Shown one piece after another: positions 24,942 through 33,290 of a stretch of 64,000 bases of DNA. The translations under genes and the position numbers were made by a program. Numbering within the stretch: the first letter of the stretch is position 1; each line of letters opens with the position of its first letter. Location of the stretch: NCBI GenBank assembly GCA_903927465.1, contig CAIYMY010000215.1, forward strand, positions 1 through 64,000. The letters are read 5' to 3'. The notes below the pieces were generated by a model that saw only the letters and a list, made by a program, of their open reading frames with translations, was not told the DNA's origin and searched no databases. The stretch comes from an uncultured Rhodospirillales bacterium. GTDB taxonomy: Bacteria; Pseudomonadota; Alphaproteobacteria; Acetobacterales; Acetobacteraceae.

Positions 24942-25940
24942 ATGCTGCACCGTGCGCTTTTCCTATGCCTGTTCTTGGCCCTACCGGTTTCAGGGTTTGC
25001 GCAGGACGCTTTTCGTTTTGTCGCGTTCGGTGACATGCCCTATTGCACGCCAAGCCGGCCCGAAGCTTGCGCTGAGGAAGAAGCCCGTGTGGCGCGCTTG
25101 ATGCGCGACATCAATACAGCGACGCCAGCTTTTTCCGTCTTTGTCGGCGACACCAAAGGCGGCAGTGAAATCTGCAGTGACGAACGGGTATTGCGTGCCT
25201 TTTCCTGGATGTCGCTGGCGCGCCATCCCTTGATTTACACGCCGGGCGACAATGAGTGGACGGATTGCTGGCAGACGCGTGCCGGACGCTTCGACCCTTT
25301 AGAACGGCTTGCGTTGCTTCGGGCGCGGTTCTTCCGCGACCACCGTAGCCTCGGTAGTGAAAACCTGATCTTGACGAGGCAGGCCGACATCGATCCTGAT
25401 TTCCGACTTTATGTCGAGAATGCGCGTTGGACGAGGGAAGGTATTGTGTTTGCCACTCTGCATGTGACCGGGAGCAACAATAACCGTCCTACAGAAGCCG
25501 GAGAAAGACCAACGTCAAACCCTCCAGCCGGCGCGCTCGAGGAATTCCAGGCACGCGACGCGGCCAATCGTGCCTGGCTGCGTGCAAGCTTCGCCGAGGC
25601 GCAGAGGATTTCGGCGAGAGCAGTTGTGCTGATGCAGCAGGCGGACATGTATTACGCCGAACGATGTGGGCGCGGGCAGAGGTCCGGTTTTCTGGCCATG
25701 CGTGAGGCGTTGGAGGAGCAGGCGCTAGCCTTCGGTAAACCCGTCCTGTTGATCCATGGCGACAGCCACGTATTTCTTCGGGAGCCTCATGGCCCTGCTA
25801 TCCCAAATCTGACACGGCTGATGGTGCCCGGTGCGCAAGACGTCCGGGCGGTGCTTATTGAGGTTGGCAATGGGCCTGAGGTTCCTTGGCGCTTCGAGGC
25901 CATTGGCCCAGTTGACCGCGTGGCGACCAATCCCTGCTGA
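24942..25940 (+). CDS. Secreted calcineurin-like metallophosphoesterase
   Basis: The 332-residue protein has a Sec signal peptide (MLHRALFLCLFLALPVSGFA, cleavage after FAQ) and metallophosphoesterase motifs: FVAFGDMPY, VFVGDTKGG, YTPGDNEWTD (in place of GNHE) and LIHGDSHVF. It should act in the periplasm on a phosphomonoester or diester. It stands alone on the plus strand between phage methyltransferase and TA genes and looks like lysogenic cargo. A hairpin overlaps its stop codon. Substrate cannot be told. Confidence 0.8.
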   Translation: MLHRALFLCLFLALPVSGFAQDAFRFVAFGDMPYCTPSRPEACAEEEARVARLMRDINTATPAFSVFVGDTKGGSEICSDERVLRAFSWMSLARHPLIYTPGDNEWTDCWQTRAGRFDPLERLALLRARFFRDHRSLGSENLILTRQADIDPDFRLYVENARWTREGIVFATLHVTGSNNNRPTEAGERPTSNPPAGALEEFQARDAANRAWLRASFAEAQRISARAVVLMQQADMYYAERCGRGQRSGFLAMREALEEQALAFGKPVLLIHGDSHVFLREPHGPAIPNLTRLMVPGAQDVRAVLIEVGNGPEVPWRFEAIGPVDRVATNPC

Positions 25941-25972
25941 GGTGCAAACCTGAAGGGGTGAGGTTTGCACCT
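25940..25972. terminator. Perfect 12-bp inverted repeat, likely transcription end
   Basis: AGGTGCAAACCT (25940–25951) and AGGTTTGCACCT (25961–25972) form a perfect stem with a 9-base loop, starting at the last base of the phosphoesterase stop codon. No T-run follows, so it may be a rho-assisted terminator or a binding site. A further TGGTGCAAAC lies near 25994. Confidence 0.5.
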
Positions 25973-26235
25973 AAGTCATTGAATTCACGCGGCTATGGTG
26001 CAAACTGCAACCCATATTTTTATTCTGACGCTAGAGGGGTCGGGCGCTTCCGCCCCCCGCATACAAAATCGCCAGGAAGGAACCATGAGGTTGAAAGCGA
26101 AGAAGCCCAACGTCCCTTCGCATCTGGCATGGCAAAGGCCATGAAATTGTATTGAATAAAGGGAGAATTTATTGGCACGCGCCATGATTTGTTGCACAGT
26201 AACGAAACACATAAAGACTTCTCTTTGGAGAATTC

Positions 26236-26559
26236 ATGTCAGCGAAAGCAAAAGGAAGAAGCTCAACAAGCCATCGTGCCGCACGCAGCAAAAAGGATAC
26301 AGCCTCAGTCGTTATCAAATTTCGCGTTCTGCCCAGTGATCGTGCCCTGATTGATGAGGCTGCCCTGCTTGCCGGGAAATCTCGCTCTGAGTTTGTCCGT
26401 GCGGCATCTTTGGATGCGGCGACAGATGTGATTTTCGATTGCAGGTTTCTGCGCCTCACGCCCGAAGCATTCTCTCGCTTTGTCGAGGCGCTTGATGCGC
26501 CGCCGAACGCTAATGAAACGCTACGCAAGCTGCTCAACAAAGCACCACCCTGGCAATGA
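26236..26559 (+). CDS. TacA-type (DUF1778) antitoxin, orphan
   Basis: The 107-residue product shows VVIKFRVLPSDRALIDEAAL followed by AGKSRSEFVRAASLDAATD, the RHH domain of DUF1778/TacA antitoxins, and a C-terminal FSRFVEALDAPP segment that normally occupies the acetyl-CoA site of the GNAT toxin. The partner acetyltransferase, usually directly downstream, is absent; an AbrB-type gene follows instead. Confidence 0.8.
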   Translation: MSAKAKGRSSTSHRAARSKKDTASVVIKFRVLPSDRALIDEAALLAGKSRSEFVRAASLDAATDVIFDCRFLRLTPEAFSRFVEALDAPPNANETLRKLLNKAPPWQ

Positions 26560-26695
26560 GGGCGTTACCACGGGCGTTTGGCATAACTTATGATTTCAAT
26601 TGACCGAGCGTCCCTGGTTGGGGCTCCGAGAACGCCGCCCGGTTGCGCTAGCCCCCAGTAGACGTCATAGCTTTCGTATAGCCAAGGAAGTTCCC

Positions 26696-26920
26696 ATGTC
26701 GGCGCTTAAGCTCACCTCTATCGGCAATTCGGTCGGCTTGATCCTGCCCAAGGCGCTGCTGGCCAAGCTCGGTGTCGGTAAGGGCGATACCCTGTTTGTA
26801 GTGGAGACTGATGAGGGCATTCGCCTGACCACCACTGTCCCGGAATTCCAGAAGCAGATGGCCGTGGCGAGGCGGGTCATGAAGAAACGTCGCGCCGTCC
26901 TGCACGAACTTGCAAAATGA
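26696..26920 (+). CDS. AbrB/MazE-type antitoxin, orphan
   Basis: The 74-residue product begins MSALKLTSIGNSVGLILPKA with a following LLAKLGVGKGDTLFVVET, the AbrB-type DNA-binding domain of Doc- or PIN-associated antitoxins. ATG 26696 has AAGGAAG upstream. No toxin gene is recognisable downstream: frames from 26910 or 26917 do not show Doc or PIN motifs before the convergent RES gene. Confidence 0.8.
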   Translation: MSALKLTSIGNSVGLILPKALLAKLGVGKGDTLFVVETDEGIRLTTTVPEFQKQMAVARRVMKKRRAVLHELAK

Positions 26921-27063
26921 AAGTCTCGTCGATGCGCGCAATTCGTCGCATGAAAGGTTTATACGCAATCCAGATTCTGGTGGGGAGTTCCAGATTGTAG
27001 CGTTTCTCAATTTTAGTCTCGCCAATCTTTTGAAAAACGAATCTCACGTCATTGAAGCGCCCA

Positions 27064-27780
27064 TCACTTTACCCGAAAGATACGCGTGGAGGTCGAGATC
27101 TCCCGCACCAAATCCACTCTCTCTCCATTCCAATGGTAATCCAAGTGCCGTCCCTGGATAACGTTGGAGGCAAGGTTCGGATGGAAAAGCGCGGCGCACT
27201 CACCGCCAGGGTCACGAACACTTGGATAAACAATTCCGTCCGTTCCCGAATTTCTAAGCAATGCAGATAAATTTTGCGGCTTTGTATAATCACTGGGGGA
27301 CAGGAACATTGAAAAATCGGACTTTTCCCCGCGTAGATCACGCAGCATACCGTCAACATCAATCAGCAATTCGCGGAACTGTGAGGTCCAGCCTGGCATC
27401 TGATTAGTGGTCGTCATGAAAACTTCATGGTGATGGATCGTCTCAGCAAGGGCCGTTTCGAAGCTGCGACCAAGGTAAAGAACGCCAAACTGCCCGTCGC
27501 TGAAGCGACTAGGCCGTTCTGAGCTGACATGGGTAAAAGGCGCCATGAGGTAAGAAGCGCCTGGGCCTGAAACACGCCTATCGGGTGGCACGAGATCCAG
27601 TTTGCCAATGGTTTCAGCAAGCCTTGGATTGGTCTTCATCTCCGCCGCAATCAGCAGCGGCCAGTCCTCTGGATCGGCAACATCTTCGAATAAATCAATC
27701 GGGGGATGCAAGGTCCTGACGATTCGTCTCGCAGGTCGCCAACTTACCAGATTGATTGGTATATCGTCTGGGTCAATCAC
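27064..27780 (-). CDS. RES-domain toxin
   Basis: The 238-residue protein has the RES core: RPSRFSDGQFGVLYLGRSFE followed by TALAETIHHHE, and later DGIVYPSVRDPGGECAALFH, in which conserved Arg, Glu and Ser define the family. RES toxins degrade or modify NAD+ (or ADP-ribosylate targets) and are neutralised by the Xre/DUF2384 antitoxin. The gene overlaps its upstream partner by 4 bases. Appears complete. Confidence 0.85.
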   Translation of the reverse strand: MIDPDDIPINLVSWRPARRIVRTLHPPIDLFEDVADPEDWPLLIAAEMKTNPRLAETIGKLDLVPPDRRVSGPGASYLMAPFTHVSSERPSRFSDGQFGVLYLGRSFETALAETIHHHEVFMTTTNQMPGWTSQFRELLIDVDGMLRDLRGEKSDFSMFLSPSDYTKPQNLSALLRNSGTDGIVYPSVRDPGGECAALFHPNLASNVIQGRHLDYHWNGERVDLVREISTSTRIFRVK

Positions 27781-28193
27781 CAGCCACCACGTTCAGCATC
27801 CAGATAGTGCCGCACGCGTGTGAGGTCACTGAGTTCTCCGCCGAGCATTACCTCCAGGGCGGATCGGCCTGCAAATATGCTGTTTGGCGCCTTAATCCAA
27901 TCGTAGCCACGCTGTGCTTCCCTAAAGACGATACGCAGCGACTTATGAATCCCCATCAGGTAAGACAATCGTGCCTTGCCATCACGGCCAAGCCTTCCAG
28001 GCGCACGATCCGCCTTCCATCTGGCGAATGTACGCGGCGGAACGTCCAACAAAATCGCCGCCTGATCGTCCGTCACGCCCCATTGCCGGAAAAGGTTAAG
28101 GGCGGCACGAAACATCGCCCCAGCCTCATCATCAGAGATGGGAGAGGGGGAAAAACCCAGGGGGGTAGTCGTGACCTGCGTCAGCGTCGGCAT
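27777..28193 (-). CDS. Xre/MbcA/ParS-type antitoxin (DUF2384)
   Basis: The 138-residue product has an N-terminal HTH (FRQWGVTDDQAAILLDVPPR, then TFARWK) and a C-terminal DUF2384-like region (YLMGIHKSLRIVFREAQRG ... SALEVMLGGELSDLTRVRHYLD). This is the usual antitoxin of RES toxins and is always the first gene of the pair. ATG 28193; overlap with the RES gene ensures coupled translation. Confidence 0.85.
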   Translation of the reverse strand: MPTLTQVTTTPLGFSPSPISDDEAGAMFRAALNLFRQWGVTDDQAAILLDVPPRTFARWKADRAPGRLGRDGKARLSYLMGIHKSLRIVFREAQRGYDWIKAPNSIFAGRSALEVMLGGELSDLTRVRHYLDAERGGW

Positions 28194-28255
28194 GGTGCCT
28201 CCTTCTGGCGTTCATATCCGAATTGGGAGCCAAATGGCAAGAAAATTCCTATGCT

Positions 28256-28819
28256 TCACGTTGATGACCCTACGCCAGCCCGCTCCCCCACCAACCCATA
28301 ATACCCCGCAAGCACCCCAAGTGCCGACACCAAAACCCCCTGGCCTTGCGCGTGCCCAATCGCCTTGCCGCCCCAGCCTGACTGTCGCGCCCATTCCGTA
28401 ATGGATTGCTCGAGGCCCACCACATGCCACACGCAAGCCCCTCCAGGGCTGGCAGCGCCACCCAGCGCCTCAAGCGCTCCTGCCACGCGCTTGCGGGCCT
28501 GGAATTGCTGCTCGGTCAGCGTATCGCCACCGCCGCCCGGCATGCGGATCATCGGCATGGCGCGCAGCGTGTCCAGCGCGGCCGCTCGAAAATGCCGGCG
28601 GAATGACGCGCCCGCATCATACATCTCGCGCGTGATGGTGCCGTTGTTCAGCATCACGGCGAGTGTATCAATCGCATAACGATGCTGCACTGGCCTGCCG
28701 GTTTCGGGATCTGCTTCACGAACCGGCGCGGTGAAATCACCATGCTGCAGCCGCCATTTGGACGGGCGGGACAAATCCTCACGCGGCATGCCCCGTTTGG
28801 TCTTGCGCTTATTGGCCAT
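28256..28819 (-). CDS. DUF6456-type conserved protein
   Basis: The 187-residue product starts MANKRKTKRGMPREDLSRPS and contains VMLNNGTITREMYDAGASFR then FRRHFRAAALDTL: a pattern shared with DUF6456 proteins of alphaproteobacterial phages. ATG 28819 has GGAGG upstream. Together with the two following small genes it forms a coupled set. Probably a regulator of early or middle expression; function unknown. Confidence 0.6.
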   Translation of the reverse strand: MANKRKTKRGMPREDLSRPSKWRLQHGDFTAPVREADPETGRPVQHRYAIDTLAVMLNNGTITREMYDAGASFRRHFRAAALDTLRAMPMIRMPGGGGDTLTEQQFQARKRVAGALEALGGAASPGGACVWHVVGLEQSITEWARQSGWGGKAIGHAQGQGVLVSALGVLAGYYGLVGERAGVGSST

Positions 28820-29039
28820 GGGAACCTCCAGCCTTGCGCGCGCCCCAGCGCCGCGTGGCTTCGTTGATGATCGCCTGACGCAGCCAGGGATCGGTGATGT
28901 CGAGAACGGAAAGCGCCGCCACACCATGCCGGTGCCAGGCGGCGGCACGCATGCGCTCCATCTCCCCGTCATGGGTCGCGCTGCGCGTGCCACGATCAAG
29001 CGATGACCGCGGCGACAAGGGCGGGCCAAGGTGTCTCAT
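28809..29039 (-). CDS. Small conserved phage protein
   Basis: The 76-residue frame from ATG 29039 contains WHRHGVAALSVLDITDPWLR with a following QAIINEATRRWG, a short conserved block seen beside DUF6456 genes. It overlaps both neighbours (by 4 and 11 bases). No catalytic motif. Confidence 0.55.
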   Translation of the reverse strand: MRHLGPPLSPRSSLDRGTRSATHDGEMERMRAAAWHRHGVAALSVLDITDPWLRQAIINEATRRWGARKAGGSHGQ

Positions 29040-29647
29040 GGCGTAGCCCTTGTCGTGATCGGCGTATGCGCGTGGCTGTCGCAAAACCCATGGCCAAAGG
29101 GAATTTCATCGCCGAGCTTCCAGTCGAATTCCGAGCCTCGTGGTGTCAGCCGCAGCGCCGTGATTTGCGCGCCAGGAAAATGCGCATGGCTGGCTTCCAC
29201 CCAGCGATAGGCATCCCAGGCGGTAAGCACGCGGCCAACCTCGTCCAGCGTCCAGATATCGCGCTCCCGCCCGTCTCCGGCCAGTGCATGGGCTTCGGGC
29301 AGGCTGCGCACAATGCCGAGCACGCGGCCATTGGGCATGCGCGTTTCCCAGACTTCTGTCGCCAGGATCTGATGGCCGGCTGCGATGGCGGCTTGCTCCA
29401 ACGCGGCCCAGGCGCGGCGCATCGCCTCCGAATGGGCGCGCACCGCGTCCAGATCCTGCGCCGCATAGGCCGCCTGCCACTTGGCCCATTGGCGGTCAAA
29501 GCGCTCACGCAGCCCATCACCCACCAGCAGGCGCAGCCGCCCGACACCCCATTTCCGTTCCAGCGCATCGGTGACCAGATCAACCGATTGCACGAGGCCC
29601 TGGATGGCCATGGCCGTGCCGCTGGTATCTTGCTGGCCCGGATTCAT
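29036..29647 (-). CDS. Conserved phage protein, unknown function
   Basis: The 203-residue product from ATG 29647 has a long helical middle (WAKWQAAYAAQDLDAVRAHS) and a C-terminal part with GRVLGIVRSLPEAHALAG and WTLDEVGRVLTAWDAYRW. Upstream of this ATG the frame only traverses repeated CACTGG-rich DNA, so the shorter form is real. No family recognised. Confidence 0.55.
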   Translation of the reverse strand: MNPGQQDTSGTAMAIQGLVQSVDLVTDALERKWGVGRLRLLVGDGLRERFDRQWAKWQAAYAAQDLDAVRAHSEAMRRAWAALEQAAIAAGHQILATEVWETRMPNGRVLGIVRSLPEAHALAGDGRERDIWTLDEVGRVLTAWDAYRWVEASHAHFPGAQITALRLTPRGSEFDWKLGDEIPFGHGFCDSHAHTPITTRATP

Positions 29648-29669
29648 GCCGCGGCCCTTGTGGGGATTT

Positions 29670-29894
29670 GCGCCACTGCTGCGCCACTGGAAATGCTGTG
29701 GCGGCCCAAAACAGGGGTTCTTGGCTGCGCCGCTGCCCCACCGGTCCGGTTTGCGCCACTGCGCCACTGCCCCATGTCCCCTAAGGGACATGAGGGCGTG
29801 GGCCTTGCCAGTGGCGCAGAGGCGCAATCCTTCCCGGCCACCGGTTGCTGCGCCACTGCGCCAGTGATTTGCCAGTGGCGCAGGCCAGTGGCGC
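29670..29894. repeat. Cluster of GCGCCACTG nonamers, iteron-like
   Basis: Eight exact copies of GCGCCACTG or its complement fall in 225 bases: 29670, 29681, 29753 and 29761 (sharing a base), and 29850 in one direction; 29809, 29873 and 29886 in the other. A near-copy lies at 29858. A palindrome, CATGTCCC–CTAA–GGGACATG, lies at 29773–29792. Position beside the primase/helicase operon suggests a replication origin or regulator-binding cluster. Confidence 0.55.
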
Positions 29895-29909
29895 AAGACT
29901 GAACGCGGC

Positions 29910-30188
29910 TCATGCTTCCGCTCCGACAGGTATCTTGACCCGACGTTTCGGGTCGCGATGTTCGGCGCACCGGCGACGATCGACGCGCACCGGCGCATTC
30001 CGACGCGGCGTCAGCAGGTCAAACGGGGCACCGCAATCAGCGCAGTGGCAAAGCCACCGTGTCAGTTCGATTTGGCGCCCATCCTTGGTTTTGTGCGGGC
30101 GTATTTCCACACACTCAAATCGCTGGTGCTGCACAAGGGCGATACTGCCAAGCACTGGGCGGCCTGGCAGGGTCAATCGGGTTTTCAT
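29910..30188 (-). CDS. Small zinc-ribbon-like phage protein
   Basis: The 92-residue product contains WLCHCADCGAPFDLL and a further RRRCAEHRDPKRR, giving three to four Cys/His in zinc-finger-like spacing within a basic protein. It overlaps the primase stop by 4 bases. It may bind nucleic acid; no family identified. Confidence 0.6.
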   Translation of the reverse strand: MKTRLTLPGRPVLGSIALVQHQRFECVEIRPHKTKDGRQIELTRWLCHCADCGAPFDLLTPRRNAPVRVDRRRCAEHRDPKRRVKIPVGAEA

Positions 30189-32416
30189 GGGTGCTCTCCT
30201 TCCTCGGCGTGCAACCGCATGCCGGCGACGACCTGCGGATCATGTTCGAGCCCCTTGCGCGGCTTGCGCTGCTTGGGGCTTGGGTAATCGACGATGCGAA
30301 GGGCCTTGCTCGCGAAATAGGCGGCGAGCATCGCGCGCGCCTGTTCCTCGCTGCATCCGGTGGTGGCCATGATCAGCTCACCACCCCAGCGCCCAAAATC
30401 CTGTTTGCGTGCGGACCAACGTTCCCCATCATCCCTGGGGCTGCCGAGCTGCTCGACCAGATCGGCGGAGTCATTCATGGACAATTCGCAAAACACCGAG
30501 GCCGGGCGCCAACGCGCGATGGCCTGCACATGATCGCCATTCGGCAGCGCGATTGATCGAAGCTGCAGCCAGGTGGCATCGAGCGGCCGCGGTGCCAGAT
30601 TGAGCTTGGCGTTATCGGCGCGGACATAGAACCAGCGTTCTTCTTCGGGGACGCCAAAGCGCTTGGCTTCACCATCATCCATGCTGCGCAGCGCTACAGC
30701 CGCGCGCGCTGCATCAACCAGCGCCGAGGCACCGCGGAACGCATCTGCATCGCCCGCCACGCCGCCCTTGCGGAAATGATGCACCAGCAGGATGGCGCAG
30801 CCCGCCGCATCGGCAACGCGCGACCAAAGCGTTGCCGCGAAATCCACCTGCTCGTTGCGGTTTTCCTCAAGCCGATGCGATTTGACGAAAGGGTCAACAA
30901 TCAGCAGCCGCACTTCGCGCCGGATCAATTCGGCAATCAGCGCATCGGCGATCGGCGTTGCAACCGTGCTGCCATCCGGCAGGCGCACGGCCATGATCAA
31001 TGGCTGGTCCCGCCCGCTATCGAGGTAAAGCCGCCCCGTCATGGCTGCAGGGCGAATGCCATGCGCAATCAGCGCGGCCTGAACTCGGCGCAGCAGTTCC
31101 TCGCGCGGGTCTTCCAAATTGTAGATCCAGACCGCGCCGGTGCTATGCACTGGCTCCTCGACCAAAGGGCGACCAAGCGCGACGGCAAGCCCGACGGCAA
31201 TGGCATAGGCGGTCTTGCCGGTGCCGCCCGGCGCGCCAAGCACAGAGACAAAGCGCCGGATCAGAAAATGGCCATAGACCCATTCGCGCGGCGGCAGCTT
31301 GGCAAGCTGGTCAGGCTCGAAGGGGGTGGCAATCAGGCTGGGCGCAGTCTCCGCCGCGATGGCGCCTACGGGTGCGCTACGCGCGGCCAGGGGCGGGTTG
31401 GGCAGGTTGGACTCCCAATCCTCCCCGGCAGGCGGTGCAACGCCAACACGCCCGGCCGCACTGGCGTTTCCAGCGATCAGCGATGGCTTGACCCAGAGCG
31501 GATTGGCCATTCGCGCCAGATGATACAAGGACGCATAGCCAATCCGGTCGGGTGGGCTGCGAAACCAATGCTGCCAGCGTTCCAGGCAGGCCACTTCCTG
31601 GTGCTTGTTGGATTTCGCCGACCAGGCAAGCCAGGCAGCAAGGCCCTCCTCACTGGCCGATGACGCACGCCAGACCGCCATGCCGATCTTTGACCATTCA
31701 TCCCAGGGCAGATCGGCATTCGGTATTTGCGCCAGTGCCGCGACGATATCCGCAGCCGCAGCCCGGCTATCGGGATTGGCGCGCGGCGGCGCTTGGTCGG
31801 GCAATGTCTGCGCATCGGGCCGCGCCAGCAGCAGCAATTCCGTCGCAATATCAGCGATGGGGCGCAAGGCATCGGGCGTTTGAGGCAATTGGCGACCGGA
31901 GACAGTGACGAAACGCGGGCAGCGATGGAAAATCTCGACACTGCCGCCCTCCGGCATGGCAATGCGCCGATGCACCGGCGCGCGCAGCCCATCATTGCTG
32001 CCAATGATCCGAAGCCCGCGCCCGGATGGCGTGATTTCCGTATAGCTATCAGCTTCCTCAACAAGGCGTAGCGCCCAATCGGCGAGTATGCCCGTGGCCG
32101 GGTCGCGGCAATGATCGAGATCGAGAAAGACATGCGTCGCATCATCGCGCAGCACATATCCGGCGCCATCGGCCTCGGCGGCGGCGACAGCACCCATGGC
32201 AGCCGCAAAACTATCCCAGGACGCAGGATCCTGGGTTGAGGCATGGCGCCAGGGATCGCTGGCGCGAAACAGCGGCTTGTCGGGCTTGGCGCCGGGGCTG
32301 GTTTCCGTCCAGCGCCAAATCACCCAATGATTGGCGGCGGTGAGGGCTTGCAGCGCCATGGGCAACGGGCAGATCAACCCATCGCCCATGGACGCAACCT
32401 GCTCCACCGCCGACAT
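30185..32416 (-). CDS. Primase–helicase (RepA-like replication protein)
   Basis: The 743-residue protein begins with an archaeo-eukaryotic primase-like domain (HVFLDLDHC at about 95–103, ITPSGRGLRII), followed by a PriCT-2-type helical domain (about 222–300: IVAALAQIPNADLPWDEWSK) and an AAA/RecA-type helicase with Walker A GAPGGTGKT (394–402) and Walker B RLLIVDPFVK. Such proteins prime and unwind at phage or plasmid origins. The iteron-like cluster lies within 550 bases of its stop. Confidence 0.85.
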   Translation of the reverse strand: MSAVEQVASMGDGLICPLPMALQALTAANHWVIWRWTETSPGAKPDKPLFRASDPWRHASTQDPASWDSFAAAMGAVAAAEADGAGYVLRDDATHVFLDLDHCRDPATGILADWALRLVEEADSYTEITPSGRGLRIIGSNDGLRAPVHRRIAMPEGGSVEIFHRCPRFVTVSGRQLPQTPDALRPIADIATELLLLARPDAQTLPDQAPPRANPDSRAAAADIVAALAQIPNADLPWDEWSKIGMAVWRASSASEEGLAAWLAWSAKSNKHQEVACLERWQHWFRSPPDRIGYASLYHLARMANPLWVKPSLIAGNASAAGRVGVAPPAGEDWESNLPNPPLAARSAPVGAIAAETAPSLIATPFEPDQLAKLPPREWVYGHFLIRRFVSVLGAPGGTGKTAYAIAVGLAVALGRPLVEEPVHSTGAVWIYNLEDPREELLRRVQAALIAHGIRPAAMTGRLYLDSGRDQPLIMAVRLPDGSTVATPIADALIAELIRREVRLLIVDPFVKSHRLEENRNEQVDFAATLWSRVADAAGCAILLVHHFRKGGVAGDADAFRGASALVDAARAAVALRSMDDGEAKRFGVPEEERWFYVRADNAKLNLAPRPLDATWLQLRSIALPNGDHVQAIARWRPASVFCELSMNDSADLVEQLGSPRDDGERWSARKQDFGRWGGELIMATTGCSEEQARAMLAAYFASKALRIVDYPSPKQRKPRKGLEHDPQVVAGMRLHAEEGEHP

Positions 32417-32419
32417 GCT

Positions 32420-33103
32420 TCAGAATTCCGTATCGTGCGTCGCCAACTCCGGGGCCGGCGCCGCAACCGGCGCTGGCACATGGCGCGCGGGCGCGGGCGC
32501 TATCGGCGCGGTAGCGCGTGGCGCGACGCTGGCTGGTGCTGCGATGCTCGGCAAAGCGCCCATCGGCATGTCATCTGGTCGCGGCAGCCATTTCTCGATC
32601 TGAAAAATCGGTGCGTAATTGGTTGTCTGCCCTTGCGGCGCTTTGCTCACAACGGGTGTCGTGCCGGCCAGCATCACCAGGGGGACCAGACGCTGGCCTG
32701 ATTCTGGTGCTGCTTCATATTGGTTGTGCAAGGCATCCATGGCCGCGATCACCACGCGCGCGGTGGCAGTAAATTCACGCAAGCCGCCGAGCAGCTTCGG
32801 CGCATAGACACGAAGGCGAAAACCCTGGCGATGCTCCTTGGAAGGTTGCTGCGGCATGGGTTCGCCAAAGCGCACCATGTGAAAATCCGGCGCGCCACCC
32901 GTGAAGGATATCCAGCCCACTTCAATCTGGGCCAGATCCATCAGCATGAGCGGCGCTGGCGAGGTGATATCCGTGTTTTTGGATTCCCACTTGCCATCAG
33001 GCTTTTGTTCGCGGTCGTGGCGGAACAGGCGCCCGGCACGCGCATCGTAGCGGATATGCGGAAAGATTTCGGCATTGGTGTTGGTATTGAGTCCGAGGGC
33101 CAT
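32420..33103 (-). CDS. Conserved phage early protein, possible DNA-binding
   Basis: The 227-residue protein has a structured N-terminal two-thirds (IFPHIRYDARAGRLFRHDRE, FRLRVYAPKLLGGLREF) and a disordered Pro/Ala tail ending TEF. The layout, an ordered domain plus an acidic-ended flexible tail, recalls phage ssDNA-binding or recombination accessory proteins. It precedes the primase by 3 bases. The family is not recognised. Confidence 0.55.
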   Translation of the reverse strand: MALGLNTNTNAEIFPHIRYDARAGRLFRHDREQKPDGKWESKNTDITSPAPLMLMDLAQIEVGWISFTGGAPDFHMVRFGEPMPQQPSKEHRQGFRLRVYAPKLLGGLREFTATARVVIAAMDALHNQYEAAPESGQRLVPLVMLAGTTPVVSKAPQGQTTNYAPIFQIEKWLPRPDDMPMGALPSIAAPASVAPRATAPIAPAPARHVPAPVAAPAPELATHDTEF

Positions 33104-33167
33104 TGGCCTCTCCTTTCTTGCGGGGGGTGCGCGCCGGTTGCGGCGGGCGCGCAGCGCCGTGGCCGGG

Positions 33168-33290
33168 TCAGGCGATCAGCCCCCAGGCCAGGAACAACAG
33201 CGTCCAGAGGCCAGCCCAATGCAGCGTGGCCAGGATCAATTCGGGCGAGAGCGCAGGCCGCAGCCGCGCGCGTCGGGGTTCAAAAGCCAT
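33168..33290 (-). CDS. Tiny membrane protein (40 aa)
   Basis: ATG 33290 has an AAGGAAG site and opens a 40-residue frame, MAFEPRRARLRPALSPELIL followed by a hydrophobic segment WTLLFLAWGLIA. It overlaps the 3' end of the nuclease gene by 11 bases. Ribosome site and spacing suggest a real gene; the role is unknown. Confidence 0.45.
   Translation of the reverse strand: MAFEPRRARLRPALSPELILATLHWAGLWTLLFLAWGLIA

Noticed and set aside
26910-27063. Possible Doc toxin after the AbrB antitoxin
   Set aside because: Frames starting at 26910 or 26917 lack the HxFx(D/N)GNKR motif and any PIN acids; the segment ends before the convergent RES gene. Kept as an orphan antitoxin.
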